From positions 697,496,156 to 697,560,155 of the forward strand of contig NC_081412.1 in NCBI RefSeq assembly GCF_030272615.1: a stretch of 64,000 nt of DNA, given 5' to 3'. Source of the DNA: Cryptomeria japonica (Eukaryota > Streptophyta > Pinopsida > Cupressales > Cupressaceae). The notes below the pieces were generated by a model. It was given only the letters and a program-made list of their open reading frames with translations, made no database searches and was not told the origin of the DNA. This document shows positions 1-11,004 of this stretch, one piece after another. The position numbers were made by a program, and so were the translations under genes. Position 1 is the stretch's first letter, and each line of letters starts with the position of its first letter.

Positions 1-1244
1 ATACTGATATCTACCATATCATAGAATGTTACTTTCTTCAACTTTTGGTAATGCCGACCACTTTTTTCATACAAGTTTCCTTTAATGGCGGCCATTTGTG
101 CAGTGCCACGCAAACTATGTTTAAGCACGTGAGAACTGTAGCAATTCGATTTCACATATAAGTTAATAAAGTTGTGCTGTCCACAACCCATACAATTGTT
201 TTAATGTTGTTTATTCATTCACATCTGCTCCAAATAGACTTTTATTTGACTTTGTTTTAACTATTCAAAGGGTGGACCATCTGTTCTCATGCTTATCTAG
301 TTTGTAGATTTTATTTTTTTTAAGATTGCATAAATCTGGCAGTCTTTTATAAATTGCAGTGTACTGTATAAACATTTTAATATGATTGATGATGCTGACG
401 TGACACATTTTCTAATGAACAGACTAGACTTCGTGACCTCATGCTTTACCCAAAAAACTTCTCCCAAGAAAACCAGACCCCAGTCCTTATCTAATTTGTA
501 AACATATTTATTAGACTTATAAATATGAAAGAAGCTTATTCCTATTCTTATCTAGCTTAGTATCATACCAGGAACTTTCTTTGATTGCTGTCATGAGAGG
601 AGGAGGAGGACCCACACTGCAAGCATTGAGAATTTCAAAGATTTAATCTTGTTAGTCTTTTGGACGACATTGTTTAACTTAAATATTACTTCAGTCTTGT
701 TGCACAGTTGGTCTTCATTTTGGGTTAAGATTCAAAGAACCCAAAATTGTCAGACAATTGACTGTTTTTTCAAATCTTCCAGAACAGTTTTTGTGTCACG
801 CATTATAGAAGTTTTTGCATGTGGGTAAAGGAAACTTTTAAAAAATGAACATGGATATCTTTATTTCGATGAGCACTTAGACTATTGTTCCGTTGATTAT
901 GTCTCCATTCCCACCTACAAGCTTGGAAATGGTCTAGTCTTCCCCACAAGACCCTGGTAGTGGAGGTCTTGAACAAATATTGTCTAGGGTTGCGTGGGAA
1001 AGATGTTAACTTGTTTAGGAATAGAGGGCGAAATTGCACTCATGATGTCTAGATGCCAAAAGGTCAAAGTTCCATGAGAATTGGGCAAGCTCCCCAAGGA
1101 AGTCTAAGCTTCTCTCCCTTGTGGAGTTGTTTACTTTGCCTTTGATTTGTGGGGATTAATAGGCTGGTTAGGTTAACTGAGAAAAGTTGCCCAACTTTGT
1201 GTTTTGGGAAGGATTGGATCCAGGCTACTCTGCAAGTTATTGAG
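1..1244 (+). promoter_or_regulatory. 5' flank and putative promoter/leader of the HSPRO-like gene
   Basis: No coding sequence, RNA gene or transposon end is recognisable here. It is AT-rich single-copy-looking DNA. A TATA-like stretch (TATAAATAT) lies near 519-528, about 720 bases before the chosen start codon, so a long leader or a leader intron is possible. A short purine run lies near 598-611. An in-frame TGA at 1143-1145 closes the HSPRO reading frame upstream. The promoter role is inferred only from position. Confidence 0.3.
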
Positions 1245-2774
1245 ATGATGGAGGTCAGTAGCAGCAGTGATAGCATGGAGGGAATAGAAGGTTTTCAAGG
1301 TATTAGCAGTAATGCAACGGAAGAGATGAAGGATAGTTATGACATGAGTTACAGCAGAATATTATCTTCTTCAGGTCCCATGAATTGTTCTTTCTTAACT
1401 GAAGAATTTGTAGAGGCATCTCCAAGTGAGTGTGCAGCATATGAGAAATATCTGAATCTCTCAGAGTTCACTGCAATCTGGAAATCCAGGGAATGGCATG
1501 GTTGGCCTGCAGAGCTGCTGGTAAAAACTGCCTTGCAGTCACTGGAAATGACTTTCAGATTAATTTCATCAGTCCTGTGTGACACAAGGCCTTATATTAA
1601 CAGAGAAGAGTGGAAAAGAAGGCTTGAATCCTTGACTGCTTCTCAGCTTGAATTAATATCTGTGATTTGTGAAGGTGATAAGGATGCCCCCACAGTTCAA
1701 CTGTCTGTAAGTAATGGTGTTATTGCTACTAAAGTTGGCCAAGAGGTATGGCAGAGACCTGGGGCTTTGCCTGTGGTTAGCAGAGTAAGTCAAGAGAGTT
1801 TACTACCTCGCTTGGGTACATGGAAAAGGGCTGAACATATGGTTTCTAGAATATGGCTTGTAATTGAAACTCATATGCAGAGAGCCCCTTTTACATTAGG
1901 CCTTGGGGAACCAAATCTTTCAGGCAAGCCTATTCTTGAATATGATAAGATCTGTAAGCCAAGCTATCTGTATTCCTTCAGGCAATCCTCACAGTTCCAC
2001 AATGCAGAGGATCACACGCTTTGTACAGTCCATCAGATCTTTGAGGCCTGGTTGTTTGTAGCCCATCTGCTGCTGAGGAGAATACATCAAAGGATAGACC
2101 ATGAAGATTCAGTAGGAGCATCCAAAGACTGCTGGACAATTGAAAGGATTTGGCAATTGCTTACAGACATTCAGAATCTGTTTCTGTTGGTGGATCCAGA
2201 TGACTTTCTTTGCCTTAAACACCAATTGTCCATCAACAGGGCTACTAGCTCTAGTACCTCCAAGGGTGCATACTGCCTTAAATCTACTGCTCTGAGAAGC
2301 CTTACAGATGCATGCAAGGAACTAAGAAATCTTGTGCCAAAAGTTATGGGTGTTGAGGCTGATCCAAAGGGTGGACCTAGGCTTCAAGAAGCAGTCTTGG
2401 AGTTGTTTCATTCTCATAGACACACAAGAAGAGAAAGCCCAAATGGTGAAACTTCATGTGGGATTATTCACATTTTATTGGCCTTCCAGGGAATTGAAGC
2501 TGCAGTGAAGAGATTTTTCTTCTCATTTCAGCAATTGGTAATTGCAGTCATGAGCAGTGCTGAAATGAATCGAACAACATATTTAGGTGCATCTGATGCT
2601 CTCACTCAGATATATTCCGAGCCTCCTTTTTTCCCAAGTGTGGATGGTGCCAAGATATTCCTAAGTGACTTTTGGAAGCACAGAACTATAGCCATGGGGG
2701 AATGCATGCAAAAACCTGTGGGGAAATCAAATGAAGCTACAAGAAAGCATGAACATCAATATGTAATTCCTTGA
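1245..2774 (+). CDS. HSPRO: HSPRO-like protein (Hs1pro-1 family, nematode/basal resistance)
   Basis: The frame codes for about 509 residues and looks intact and intronless. It resembles the plant HSPRO/Hs1pro-1 family along its length. Shared segments include the N-terminal block with CDTRPYI (about residues 114-120), the GLGEPNLSGKP block, the VDPDDFLCLKHQL block, the VEADPKGGPRLQEA block and the C-terminal SAEMN and PPFFPS blocks, so both the Hs1pro-1 N- and C-terminal regions are present. Family members are soluble, stress-induced proteins. The sugar-beet founder was reported in cyst-nematode resistance, and Arabidopsis HSPRO2 acts in basal defence and binds the SnRK1 complex. I chose ATG 1245; the open frame extends upstream to 1149, but only through a GTG. 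The protein is longer than the roughly 420-440 residues usual in angiosperms because of an acidic, Ser-rich N-terminal extension (about 60 residues) and a C-terminal tail after the conserved region. Expression cannot be judged from sequence. Confidence 0.88.
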   Translation: MMEVSSSSDSMEGIEGFQGISSNATEEMKDSYDMSYSRILSSSGPMNCSFLTEEFVEASPSECAAYEKYLNLSEFTAIWKSREWHGWPAELLVKTALQSLEMTFRLISSVLCDTRPYINREEWKRRLESLTASQLELISVICEGDKDAPTVQLSVSNGVIATKVGQEVWQRPGALPVVSRVSQESLLPRLGTWKRAEHMVSRIWLVIETHMQRAPFTLGLGEPNLSGKPILEYDKICKPSYLYSFRQSSQFHNAEDHTLCTVHQIFEAWLFVAHLLLRRIHQRIDHEDSVGASKDCWTIERIWQLLTDIQNLFLLVDPDDFLCLKHQLSINRATSSSTSKGAYCLKSTALRSLTDACKELRNLVPKVMGVEADPKGGPRLQEAVLELFHSHRHTRRESPNGETSCGIIHILLAFQGIEAAVKRFFFSFQQLVIAVMSSAEMNRTTYLGASDALTQIYSEPPFFPSVDGAKIFLSDFWKHRTIAMGECMQKPVGKSNEATRKHEHQYVIP

Positions 2775-3689
2775 ACAAAGACTGAATAGCTTCATATTAC
2801 ATGTAATCAAAAGCTATCCAAATTGACATTTTTTTTTTTACATACAATTTAAATGTAGTTTTTGGATCTGATTGTATTCAATATTAATATCAAATGGAGA
2901 TTTTGTTTTCTCTACCTGCAGGGATTTACTCATATGCATGCTAGAGTTATCTGTGTTACAGGTTATTGTGGTTTATCCAAGCCCTAAAATTTTATATAGT
3001 ACGTATTTCAATGCTATTAGATTTCCACAATCTATTCGAATATTGTTTGTAGTTTCTAAATTTGATTGTGTGAAAATTTTTAACCATCAATGTTTTGGAT
3101 GACACTTGATGATCCATCATCAAAATATAAGTGAGTTAAAAGAAAATGAAATAAATTGATGATTAAAATATTTCTTACACATTCAAACTTAAAAACTAAA
3201 AACAATTTAACCATAGCAAATTGATACTGATTTTTCTAAATGTGATTGATCTTGAAAACTTTGTAAAAATATAGATTTTTTAAGATATTGCAGAAAATCT
3301 ATCCCTTCAATCTTAACTCTTTGTTCTGCTGTATAAATTCTTAGTCTTTGCAGGGGAAGGCTAAGGATAGCAATGGAGAAATACAAATGTTGTTTCATTT
3401 TCTTACATAATGGGGTAATACAAGTGTTGTTTCCTCCTCTCTTTTTTTTGAATTGAAGAATTGAAACAGAGCAGATTACATATAATAAGAGTATGCAGAA
3501 AACCAGCTGTGAGATTAATATCCAAAACTAAAATTAAAAAAAAAATTAATATAATAATATTATAGCTGTTGAAAAACAGTTTCAGCAGTAACAACTAGAT
3601 CAAAATAGTATCAAGGACAACTTCAAAGGAGCTGTAGAAAAATTCAATACAATACATAAGGCAGAAGCCACTGTATTTGTTTCAGAGAG
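2775..3689. other. 3' flank of HSPRO, no gene seen
   Basis: AT-rich DNA following the HSPRO stop codon. It includes a poly-T tract near 2829-2840 and an AATAAA-like signal near 3149-3154 that could serve 3' end formation. Short open frames here have no recognisable content. The left edge of the 1.37-kb tandem repeat begins at about 3690. Confidence 0.35.
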
Positions 3690-5061
3690 TTGCCTAGCTT
3701 TTTTTCTAATACTATTCCTTGTACAATATTTGTGACATCTTATAGATTGTTTTGATTTGTGGTGCTGTCTGGGCCGATAGAATGCACTGGCATCATAGTG
3801 TGTTTTATAAGTTAGTCTTATAAACACATTATGGGGCCAGTGCATTCAATTGGTCCTATAGCCAGAGCTGTGATATGTTCTATGACATTGTGTATTTGGG
3901 AATTTTTTATTTATGTATATTGTTCATTCTTCAAGATTGAATAAGAAGTAATCTCATGACAAGTTTATAGATATTGAGTAGGAATCAATCTTTTTATAGA
4001 TATGATAATTATGAGACATTCAAGCATATGATTTTTTTTTACATTTTTTATATTTAATGTTTATTTTTATTTTCTTCTAGATTTGTTGGTTGTATTTGCA
4101 ATCCCTAATCATTATTTCTTATTGTACTTTTTCAATCCTTTGACCTAATTTAAGTTTTGATGGACATTAATATCATTATCAATATCCTATTTATCTATCA
4201 AACTTTTCCATGTCCAATGAGACACTTACAATTATTCGATTTATTTTTGTAGTGATGAAATTTGCATACCCATGTCAATTCTCATTTAATTTAGGGCCCG
4301 ATTTGAAAGAATATCTTGATGCAATTATATATCGATAAATATCACAATTTTTGTGTGAAGTTTGACGCATTGCCCTATCCTTCACATAACCCCACCATTG
4401 CTCGTTCCAATATATTTGACCTCATTTCATTTGCTTTTACACATATTCGTACACATTTGACATTAGGCACATCCACCATGTCTAGACATTCATTCCTTGG
4501 ATTGACGTTAGCTTTCCATCCCAAATCAAGCCCACAATATGAGATCAATTAGGTATTACATGGAACTAAACTTTGAAATAAATTCAAATTCAAATTTTTG
4601 AGTCTTGCTCATTCCATTCCTACCATTAGCCAACTTGGATTTCATGTGAATATTGCTATGTAGTGGTATTTAAAGATACTCATTTAGACATTAATTCACA
4701 TTTGAGAATTCTAGGATCATCTAGTAATTAGTCAATTCCTAAGAACATACAAGGGGCATTCATTGTAGGAACACTTCAACTGGAGCAATAAAAAAATATG
4801 TTTGCAATATGTAAGCAAGATAAGGTAGCATAATAACTTCCTACACTAATCTTGAGAGCAGGGTTATGCAAAAACTTTTTTCAATTTTGACAATAGTTAC
4901 AAAAATTAGACAGAAATAAATTTAAATATCATGCATAATACAACATAGTGATTTACATGGGGAAAACCCTTTTAGGAGAAAAACTCCACGCACCAAAAGT
5001 TGTCCAATATATTATTTAGAAATCACAATATTACGATATACTTGTAGAGCAAACTTTCACA
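3690..5061. repeat. 1.37-kb tandem duplication, copy 1
   Basis: This segment and 5062-6432 align end to end at an offset of 1372 bases. Both start with TTGCCTAGCTTTTTT and end with AGAGCAAACTTTCAC. They differ by scattered substitutions and short indels. The unit ends with a phrase meaning GGGGAAAACCCTTTTAGGAG (near 4960), a kind of sequence common in copia-type LTRs elsewhere in this window, but I see no TG...CA ends, primer-binding site or TSD. It is therefore reported as a repeat and not as an LTR. No coding content is supported. Confidence 0.85.
3774..3853. other. Near-perfect hairpin in repeat copy 1
   Basis: Arms of about 37 bases (3774-3811 and 3817-3853) pair around a 5-base loop TTAGT at 3812-3816. 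Only a few mismatches and a one-base bulge interrupt the pairing. The size would fit a small foldback or MITE-like insertion or an miRNA-type precursor. Transcription is not shown by the sequence. Confidence 0.7.
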
Positions 5062-6432
5062 TTGCCTAGCTTTTTTCCTAATACTATTCCTTGTACAATG
5101 TGTGTGACATCTTATAGACTGTTGTGATTTGTGGTGCCGTTTGGGCCGATAGAATGCACTGGCATCATGGTATGTTTTATAAGTTAATCTTATAAACATA
5201 TTATGGGTCCAGTGCATTCTATTGGCCCCATAACCAAAACTGTGATATGTTCTATGATATTGTGTATTTTGGAATTTTTTATTTATATATATTGTTCATT
5301 TTTCAAGGTTGAATAAAAAGTAATCTCGTGACAAGTTTATAGATATTGAGTAGGAATCAATCTTTTTATAGATATGATAATTATGAGACATTCAAGCATA
5401 TGATTTATTTTCACATTTTTAATATTTAATGTTTATTTTTATTTTCTTCTAGATTTGTTGGTTGTATTTGCAATCCCTAATCTTTATTTCTTATTGTACT
5501 TTTTCAATCCTTTGACCTAATTTTAGTTTTGATGGACATTAATATCATTATCAATATCCTATTTATCTATCAAACTTTTCCATGTCCAATGAGACACTTA
5601 CAATTATTCGATTTATTTTTGTAGTGATGAAATTTGCATACTCATGTCAATTCTCATTTAATTTAGGGCCCAATTTGAAAGAATATCTTGATGCAATTAT
5701 ATATTGATAAATATCACAATTTTTGTGTGAAGTTTGATGCATTTCCCTATCCTTCACATAACCCCGCCATTGCTCATTCTAATACATTTCACCTCATTTA
5801 ATCTGCTTTTACACATATTCGTACACATTTGACATTAGGCACGGTCCACCATGTATAAACATTCATTCCTTGCATTGACATTAGCTTCCCATCCCAAATC
5901 AAGCCCACAATATGAGATCAATTAGGTATTACATAGAAGTAAACTTTGAAATAAATTCAAATTCAAACTTTTTGAGTCTTGCTCATTCCATTCCTATCAT
6001 GAGCCAACTTGGATTTCATGTGAATATTTCTATGTAGTGGTTTTTAAAGGTACTCATTTAGACATTAATTCACATTTGATAATTCTAGGATCATCTAGTA
6101 ATTAGTCAATTCCTAAGAGCATACAAGGGCATTCATTGTAGGAACACTTCAACTGGAGCAATAAAAAAATCTATTTGCATTATGTAAGCAAGATAAGGTA
6201 GCATAATAACTTCCTACACTAATCTTGAGAGGAGGGTTATGCAAAACTTTTTTTGATTTTGACAATAGTTACAAAAATTAAACAGAAATAAATTTAAATA
6301 TCATGCATAATACAACATAGTGATTTACATGGGGAAAACCCTTTTAGGAGAAAAACCCCACACACCAAAAGTTGTCTAATATATTATTCAGAAATCACAA
6401 TATTACGATATAATTGTAGAGCAAACTTTCAC
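5062..6432. repeat. 1.37-kb tandem duplication, copy 2
   Basis: Direct tandem copy of 3690-5061, with the junction at 5061/5062. It carries the same internal landmarks at +1372: the hairpin near 5146-5225, the CAAGCCCACAATATGAGATC phrase near 5900, and the GGGGAAAACCC phrase near 6330. Divergence between the copies is visible throughout, so the duplication is not very recent. No gene seen. Confidence 0.85.
5146..5225. other. Near-perfect hairpin in repeat copy 2
   Basis: Same hairpin as at 3774-3853, with loop TTAAT at 5184-5188. Relative to copy 1, one position in the 5' arm has changed G to A and its partner in the 3' arm has changed C to T, so the pair is kept. The distal stem (GAATGCACTGG with CCAGTGCATTC) is unchanged. 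Confidence 0.7.
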
Positions 6433-6591
6433 AAGAGTCACCAATCAGAAATTTAGAGGCAACCCAATAGCTATTAGACTTGAAATACGGATCACAATAT
6501 CTGGCCAAAATGTAATTCCTCATAAAATAGGGTTGTCTTCTAGGGCAAACAAAGCCAACATAATCTCTACCATCATATTGGAGACCTAATG
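6433..6591. other. Short unassigned stretch between the tandem repeat and element A
   Basis: This stretch lies between the end of the tandem duplication and the presumed LTR start of copia element A at 6592. A minus-strand open frame of about 70 residues crosses both borders, so it is not a real gene. I do not recognise the sequence. Confidence 0.3.
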
Positions 6592-7075
6592 TGTTGGGAT
6601 TAAGGTGTCTCAACCTTAGAGGGTCACATGATTAAATAATTAATTTATCAGTCCTTATACATTGCTAATTTTATTTATTAAATGCAAAATTATAAATTTC
6701 CAAATAGCCAAGGCACTTTGTGAGGCCCATTGACAAGTTGGCTTCTACATTCAATGTACGGAGAGCAGAATTGTGACACTTCTCACAAGGGCGATGATTT
6801 GGAGAGAAGCAACTGTGAAAACTTCTCAAATGAGTGTTATGGTGATATGTGGCAATGTTTTTGAGTAATCTCTTGGCGAGGAATTGGAAAGTTTTGAGCA
6901 CTTGGATAGACTTGGAGTTAAATGGAAAGTTCTAAATTGGTAGTCGACTATATTTTTCTCTATTGAGACGTTTTGCATGTGAGGATTTTTTTATTATTTT
7001 CATAAATAATAATTTTGACGTCTTTTATGTGGTTGCATGTTGATACAATATTGGTAGGTTGCCTTGTGGGTTAGT
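6592..7075 (+). repeat. 5' LTR of copia element A, left part
   Basis: The presumed LTR start is TGTTGGGATT at 6592. It runs to 7075, where solo LTR K interrupts it. The bases TTAGT at 7071-7075 recur at 20284-20288 on the far side of K, so the LTR continues there. The other end of element A lies outside the window, so its own TSD (left flank TAATG) cannot be tested. The start coordinate is the least certain part. Confidence 0.55.
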
Positions 7076-7244
7076 TGTTGGACACAAGATGCCACTGAGA
7101 GGGGGGGTGAATCAGTCGTTTCCAAATCTTTACCCTTTTGATCCTAGGATAGATTACCAGTTAACAACCCAATGACCAAGTAATCCTACCGGTTAGATAA
7201 ATCAATGCAACACAATACAACCACACAAAGGCACATCACATAAT

Positions 7245-8252
7245 TGTTAGGTCCCACGAAGGACAACTAAGAGGGGGGGGGTGAATCAGTTGTGAACCAG
7301 TTGTCAATAAATTGTAATCCAAATGCAAATTACTCCAACTTAAACTTAATGTCGGTAAACCAAACTTAAGTGTTGGTAAAACAGATTAATAGTTATAGTA
7401 GTACCGGTGTAACTTAATGCATGAAACAGAAAGAGAAACAACATCCACAACACATGACACATGGATTTTGACGTGGAAACCCGATAAGGGAAAAACCATG
7501 GTGGGAAACCTTACCCACAATCAGATGATACTACTGCAGATAGTATGTGTATACAAATGGGGTTTGCACATGCAGAAAAGCCAACTACCTAGAGCTCACT
7601 TCTCAATCACAAAATAGGAGTCACACAAACTGCATAATTGGATGGTTAAATCCAATGATAATGTACTGCTCAAAATAGCATCTCCAATGCTGGATTTAGT
7701 ACCGGTTAAGCTTTGAAAATGAGTGTCAAAACACCTTCATAACCTTCCTTCAACCTTCAAATAATGTCTACGTGATTCGCACAAGGATCTGCTTATTTTC
7801 ACTCTTCAATATTTGAACACACTCATACCATATCCATATCATGATCTTCAATAAGATCTTACAATCATTTATACAAAGCCTAAGACCAAATGTATATTTC
7901 GGCTCAATTACAAATAAGTCTTGATGTGATACAATATTTCGGCTCAATACATCTACCACAATATCCAATCAATAAACAATCTCCATAACGTGTTGTGCTG
8001 ATCTGGAGTACCGGTCCATAACCTAGACCTATCTGTCGGTAAAGGTAAAGTTCATGTCTTCAACATAACCAAATGATCTCCAGATGATAACAAGTCATCA
8101 TCGCTGTCGATGAACAATATAACCTACTGGTGAACACATACCGGTGACTGTGCATAAGCCACTAACCATACCGGTGAACATAATGTAAACCTCCAAGAAG
8201 ACAAGTGTTGACATCAATGACAAAAATAATGCAACACATGATGAAGTTATAC
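7245..8252 (-). mobile_element. Solo LTR H inside K, about 1.0 kb
   Basis: Starts TGTTAGGTCC at 7245, with the GAGGGGGGGGGTGAATCAG block typical of the 3' end of this LTR family in reverse, then the GTGGAAACCCGATAAGGG block near 7471. It ends near 8252. The 5 bases ATAAT precede it (7240-7244) and follow it (8253-8257), which supports a TSD. The terminal dinucleotide at the right end is not CA (AC is read), so that end is mutated or off by a few bases. Confidence 0.6.
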
Positions 8253-8257
8253 ATAAT

Positions 8258-8778
8258 ACACATTGGATAAAAGCAATGGAAGATGAATTAGAAAAAATTG
8301 AAAAGAACAACACTTGGACATTAGTTCCCCGACCTAAAGACAAAAATGTAATTGGAACTAAATGGGTATATAGAAATAAACTTAATGAAGATGGAGAAGT
8401 AATCAGGAACAAAGCAAGATTAGTTTGTAAAGGTTATTCACAGAAAGAAGGAATTGATCATAATGAAACCTTTGCACCAGTAGCCAGAATTGAGGTAGTT
8501 AGACTATTTCTTGCATTTACAACCTATAAGAACTATAAAGTTTATCAAATGGATGTAAAATGTGCATTTTTGAATGGAGATCTTGAGGAGGAAGTTTACA
8601 TTGAACAACCTAATGGATTTTCTTTGACAGATAATAAGGATATGGTTTGCAGATTAAGGAAAGCTTTATATGGATTGAAGCAAGCTCCTGGAGCTTGGTA
8701 TGCTAGATTGGATAAATAGATTTTGAAGCTTGGTTACACAAAAGGTAATGCTGACAACAATTTGTATTACAAAGTTAC
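8258..8778 (+). pseudogene. Copia pol fragment S, N-terminal half of reverse transcriptase
   Basis: The translation matches the start of a Ty1/copia reverse transcriptase: [16 protein letters not shown], a [15 protein letters not shown] block, [37 protein letters not shown] and [12 protein letters not shown]. The open stretch runs to a TAG at 8717-8719 and then continues in the same frame to 8778. There gypsy element G interrupts it after the bases GTTAC (8774-8778). Removing G and one TSD copy joins this frame directly to the second half at 16598. Everything upstream of reverse transcriptase (gag, protease, integrase) is missing and no LTR belongs to it, so it is a dead fragment. Confidence 0.85.
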
Positions 8779-10347
8779 TGATGGGGAGTTTACTCAAAGA
8801 GAGATATTTCCTTGCTTAAGGGCAGTCAGAAGTTATCCTTGTGGGCTTCATACTTTGTTCATATTGTCTTCTAGTCAATTTAGACACCTAAGCTCTCTAC
8901 GAGTGCTCCCAATCTAGATGTGCTCACTTGTTGCTCAAGCATGGTTGAGATTCACCAGGGTAAATCCAACCTTACACTCTAAAACTCTTAACAAGTGCTT
9001 GCAAAGGATGTAGTAGGTACTTGGGATGTTTTTCAAGGTCAATAAATTGGTTTTGTGTGAGGGTTTCATTCTTTTCCCCATCGCTTCTAACTTTTCCTAT
9101 TTTCTAGGCATAGTATCCCTAGTGCCCCAATTAGCCCTACCTAACCAATTTTTGTGGATTTTCTCCCAATTTCTCCAAATACCCACACAAAATATTTGTT
9201 GATCAGGATACCCTTTTGGAAGTACTTTCCAACTTCTGAATTTAGGAAACCTAGTCTGATCGTACAGGTACGAAACCCGAGAAATGCTTGTTTTAGGTGG
9301 TTTTGGGCTTATTTTGCTCTTTTTCCAAGGGTTAGGTGTCTTCCTTGATTTGACACACCTCCAAATTCACACGTATGTTCTACCACACATCACTTGTTCA
9401 TCCCAAATACTCTGCAACTCCAACCCTGCTCATTCCTGCAAACACTTGCATAATCTCATTCATTTCCTAACCGAGCTATGACTGAGCTCGCCTAGGAAAT
9501 GATGCTCATTGGCCTTTCAATGACCTCCAAAGGAAAATAAAATCTATATAAACTGTAAAAAGGTTCCATGGATCGAGTCCCAAGGGTTAATGAGAAGAAC
9601 TCAAAGGACTTCAAGCTGGAACCATGTATGGGCCTCTCAAACCCTTACTTAGGCCGAGAGCTTACAAAATTGGAAACTCAATTCAAACCTGAAAAAAAAC
9701 TAATTAAAATTTCTTCCTGAGCACTACAAGAACATGTACAAAACAACAAGAAAGGTACAACAATGCAATCAATCCATTAAGTACGGATTGCTGCTCTAAT
9801 TCTTGACAATTGCAACGTAAAACTTCAAAATTGATCTCAAAATGTATTCCAATCTACTCCAGGCATTGAACATCCTCATTACATTGATTCTCAAGGATTT
9901 AATATGCCATTTTTGGCCTAACTAACTCTCCATCGGCTCCCTAACCAACCCTTTACACAAAATGCAAATAGTTGCTCAACGTTGCAAAAAGTTGTCAAGC
10001 AACTTTGACAACTTTTGCCATAAAGTGCATTTTTGCCTTAAATGCTTGATTCTTTCCTCCAAACCATCTAAGATGACTAAAAACCATTACATTGACATGT
10101 CCTAATGCCAAACAAGGCTATTCAAGGCAATTTTCATCAAAATGCAAGATTTTGCCATTTTAGGCTTACAAGGGCTTACAAGCCAAAATTGAGAAAACGC
10201 ATTGTCCTAAGGACATTCAACCTACCCAAGCACTACAAAAACATATTAAGACTTAAGAGAAGACTCTTATTCACCATTCCAAACCAGCCTATGAACAAAC
10301 GCACCAAAACGAAGAAACTGGACTCAAAACTAGTTGTTCCTGCACCA
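8779..10347 (-). repeat. Element G LTR (left, 3' LTR of the minus-strand element)
   Basis: About 1.57 kb. Starts TGATGGGGAG on the plus strand and aligns throughout with 15026-16592. The end beside the polypurine tract reads CACCATA instead of the canonical CA, an apparent terminal mutation. Open frames inside both LTR copies are not genes. Confidence 0.88.
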
Positions 10348-10358
10348 TACTCCCCCAA
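10348..10358 (-). other. Element G polypurine tract
   Basis: The plus strand CTCCCCCAAAG, i.e. CTTTGGGGGAG on the element's coding strand, lies directly against the 3' LTR. This is the position and composition expected of the plus-strand priming site. Confidence 0.8.
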
Positions 10359-10368
10359 AGAAAATAAG

Positions 10369-11004
10369 TCAAATGACTCCTTGAGGCAACAAATAAAATG
10401 GAATTCCATGCTTAGAGAAGTCTATCTCAGGTATCCAAGTAGCCTCTGATTCTAGAAGGTTCTGCCACTTAACCAAGTGCTCCATGTAGGTGGTATGTCT
10501 TGTTTTCTTCAAAATTCTAGAATCTAACACCTTCTCGGCTTGGGGAATGGGTGCAACTGGTAAGGGTAGGTCTGAAAGTGCTTGAGAGACCTCTAAAAAT
10601 CTACTATCTTCTTCTAGAAGTGTTCCCTTATACTGCACCAAATCTGCTACATTGAAAATGGGTGACAAAGCCACATCATCGAGTAGGTCTACCTTGTATG
10701 CATTTCTGCCATACTTGGCCAAAACTTTGCAAGGACCTATCCTCCTCATCTGAAGCTTACAAGGGAAACCTTTCTAAAGTCTTTCTTTTTTGAAATGAAT
10801 CATCACCATATCACCAACAACAAATTGGATGTCTTCCCTTTTCTCATCCACCTTGTCTTTGATCTTTTGAGTAGTGTCCAATAGGCTTGTCCTAACCTGC
10901 TCATGAACCTCTTGCATTGATTGGGCCATGTCCAAGGCATGTCCACTTTATTGTCACATCTTTCCCACATCTCTGAGTTCCAAAACCTCTCTAGGATGAA
11001 TGCC
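10369..11004 (-). pseudogene. Element G: integrase C-terminus and chromodomain
   Basis: In one frame with the integrase upstream, this stretch continues through the linker region (DMAQSMQEVHEQV, then VGDMVMIHFKKERL) into MRRIGPCKVLAKYGRNAYKV. It ends in a chromodomain recognisable by EKVLDSRILKK, LVKWQN and ATWIPEIDF (about 10400-10530). Chromodomains of chromovirus integrases direct insertion to particular chromatin. Several stops interrupt the frame between 11004 and 10750 (for example just after 11005 and near 10770). The piece ends at the TGA/TAA region 10369-10371, just before the polypurine tract. Confidence 0.8.

Noticed and set aside
1149-1244. Upstream extension of the HSPRO frame
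   Set aside because: The frame is open but begins at GTG; the first ATG is at 1245, and the extra residues do not resemble the family.
3774-3853. tRNA or other classical RNA gene
   Set aside because: The structure is a single long hairpin without cloverleaf arms. The tRNA-like words elsewhere are retroelement primer-binding sites, not tRNA genes.
3600-5217. Two similar minus-strand frames (near 3600-3845 and 5023-5217)
   Set aside because: They match each other only because of the tandem duplication and run through the hairpin; frame length is not conserved.
6395-6613. Minus-strand 72-codon frame
   Set aside because: It crosses the end of the tandem repeat and the start of the element A LTR, and no family is recognised.
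9154-9481. Paired short frames in both LTRs of element G (also 15401-15728)
   Set aside because: Present in both LTR copies because the LTRs are homologous; no protein family and no upstream context.
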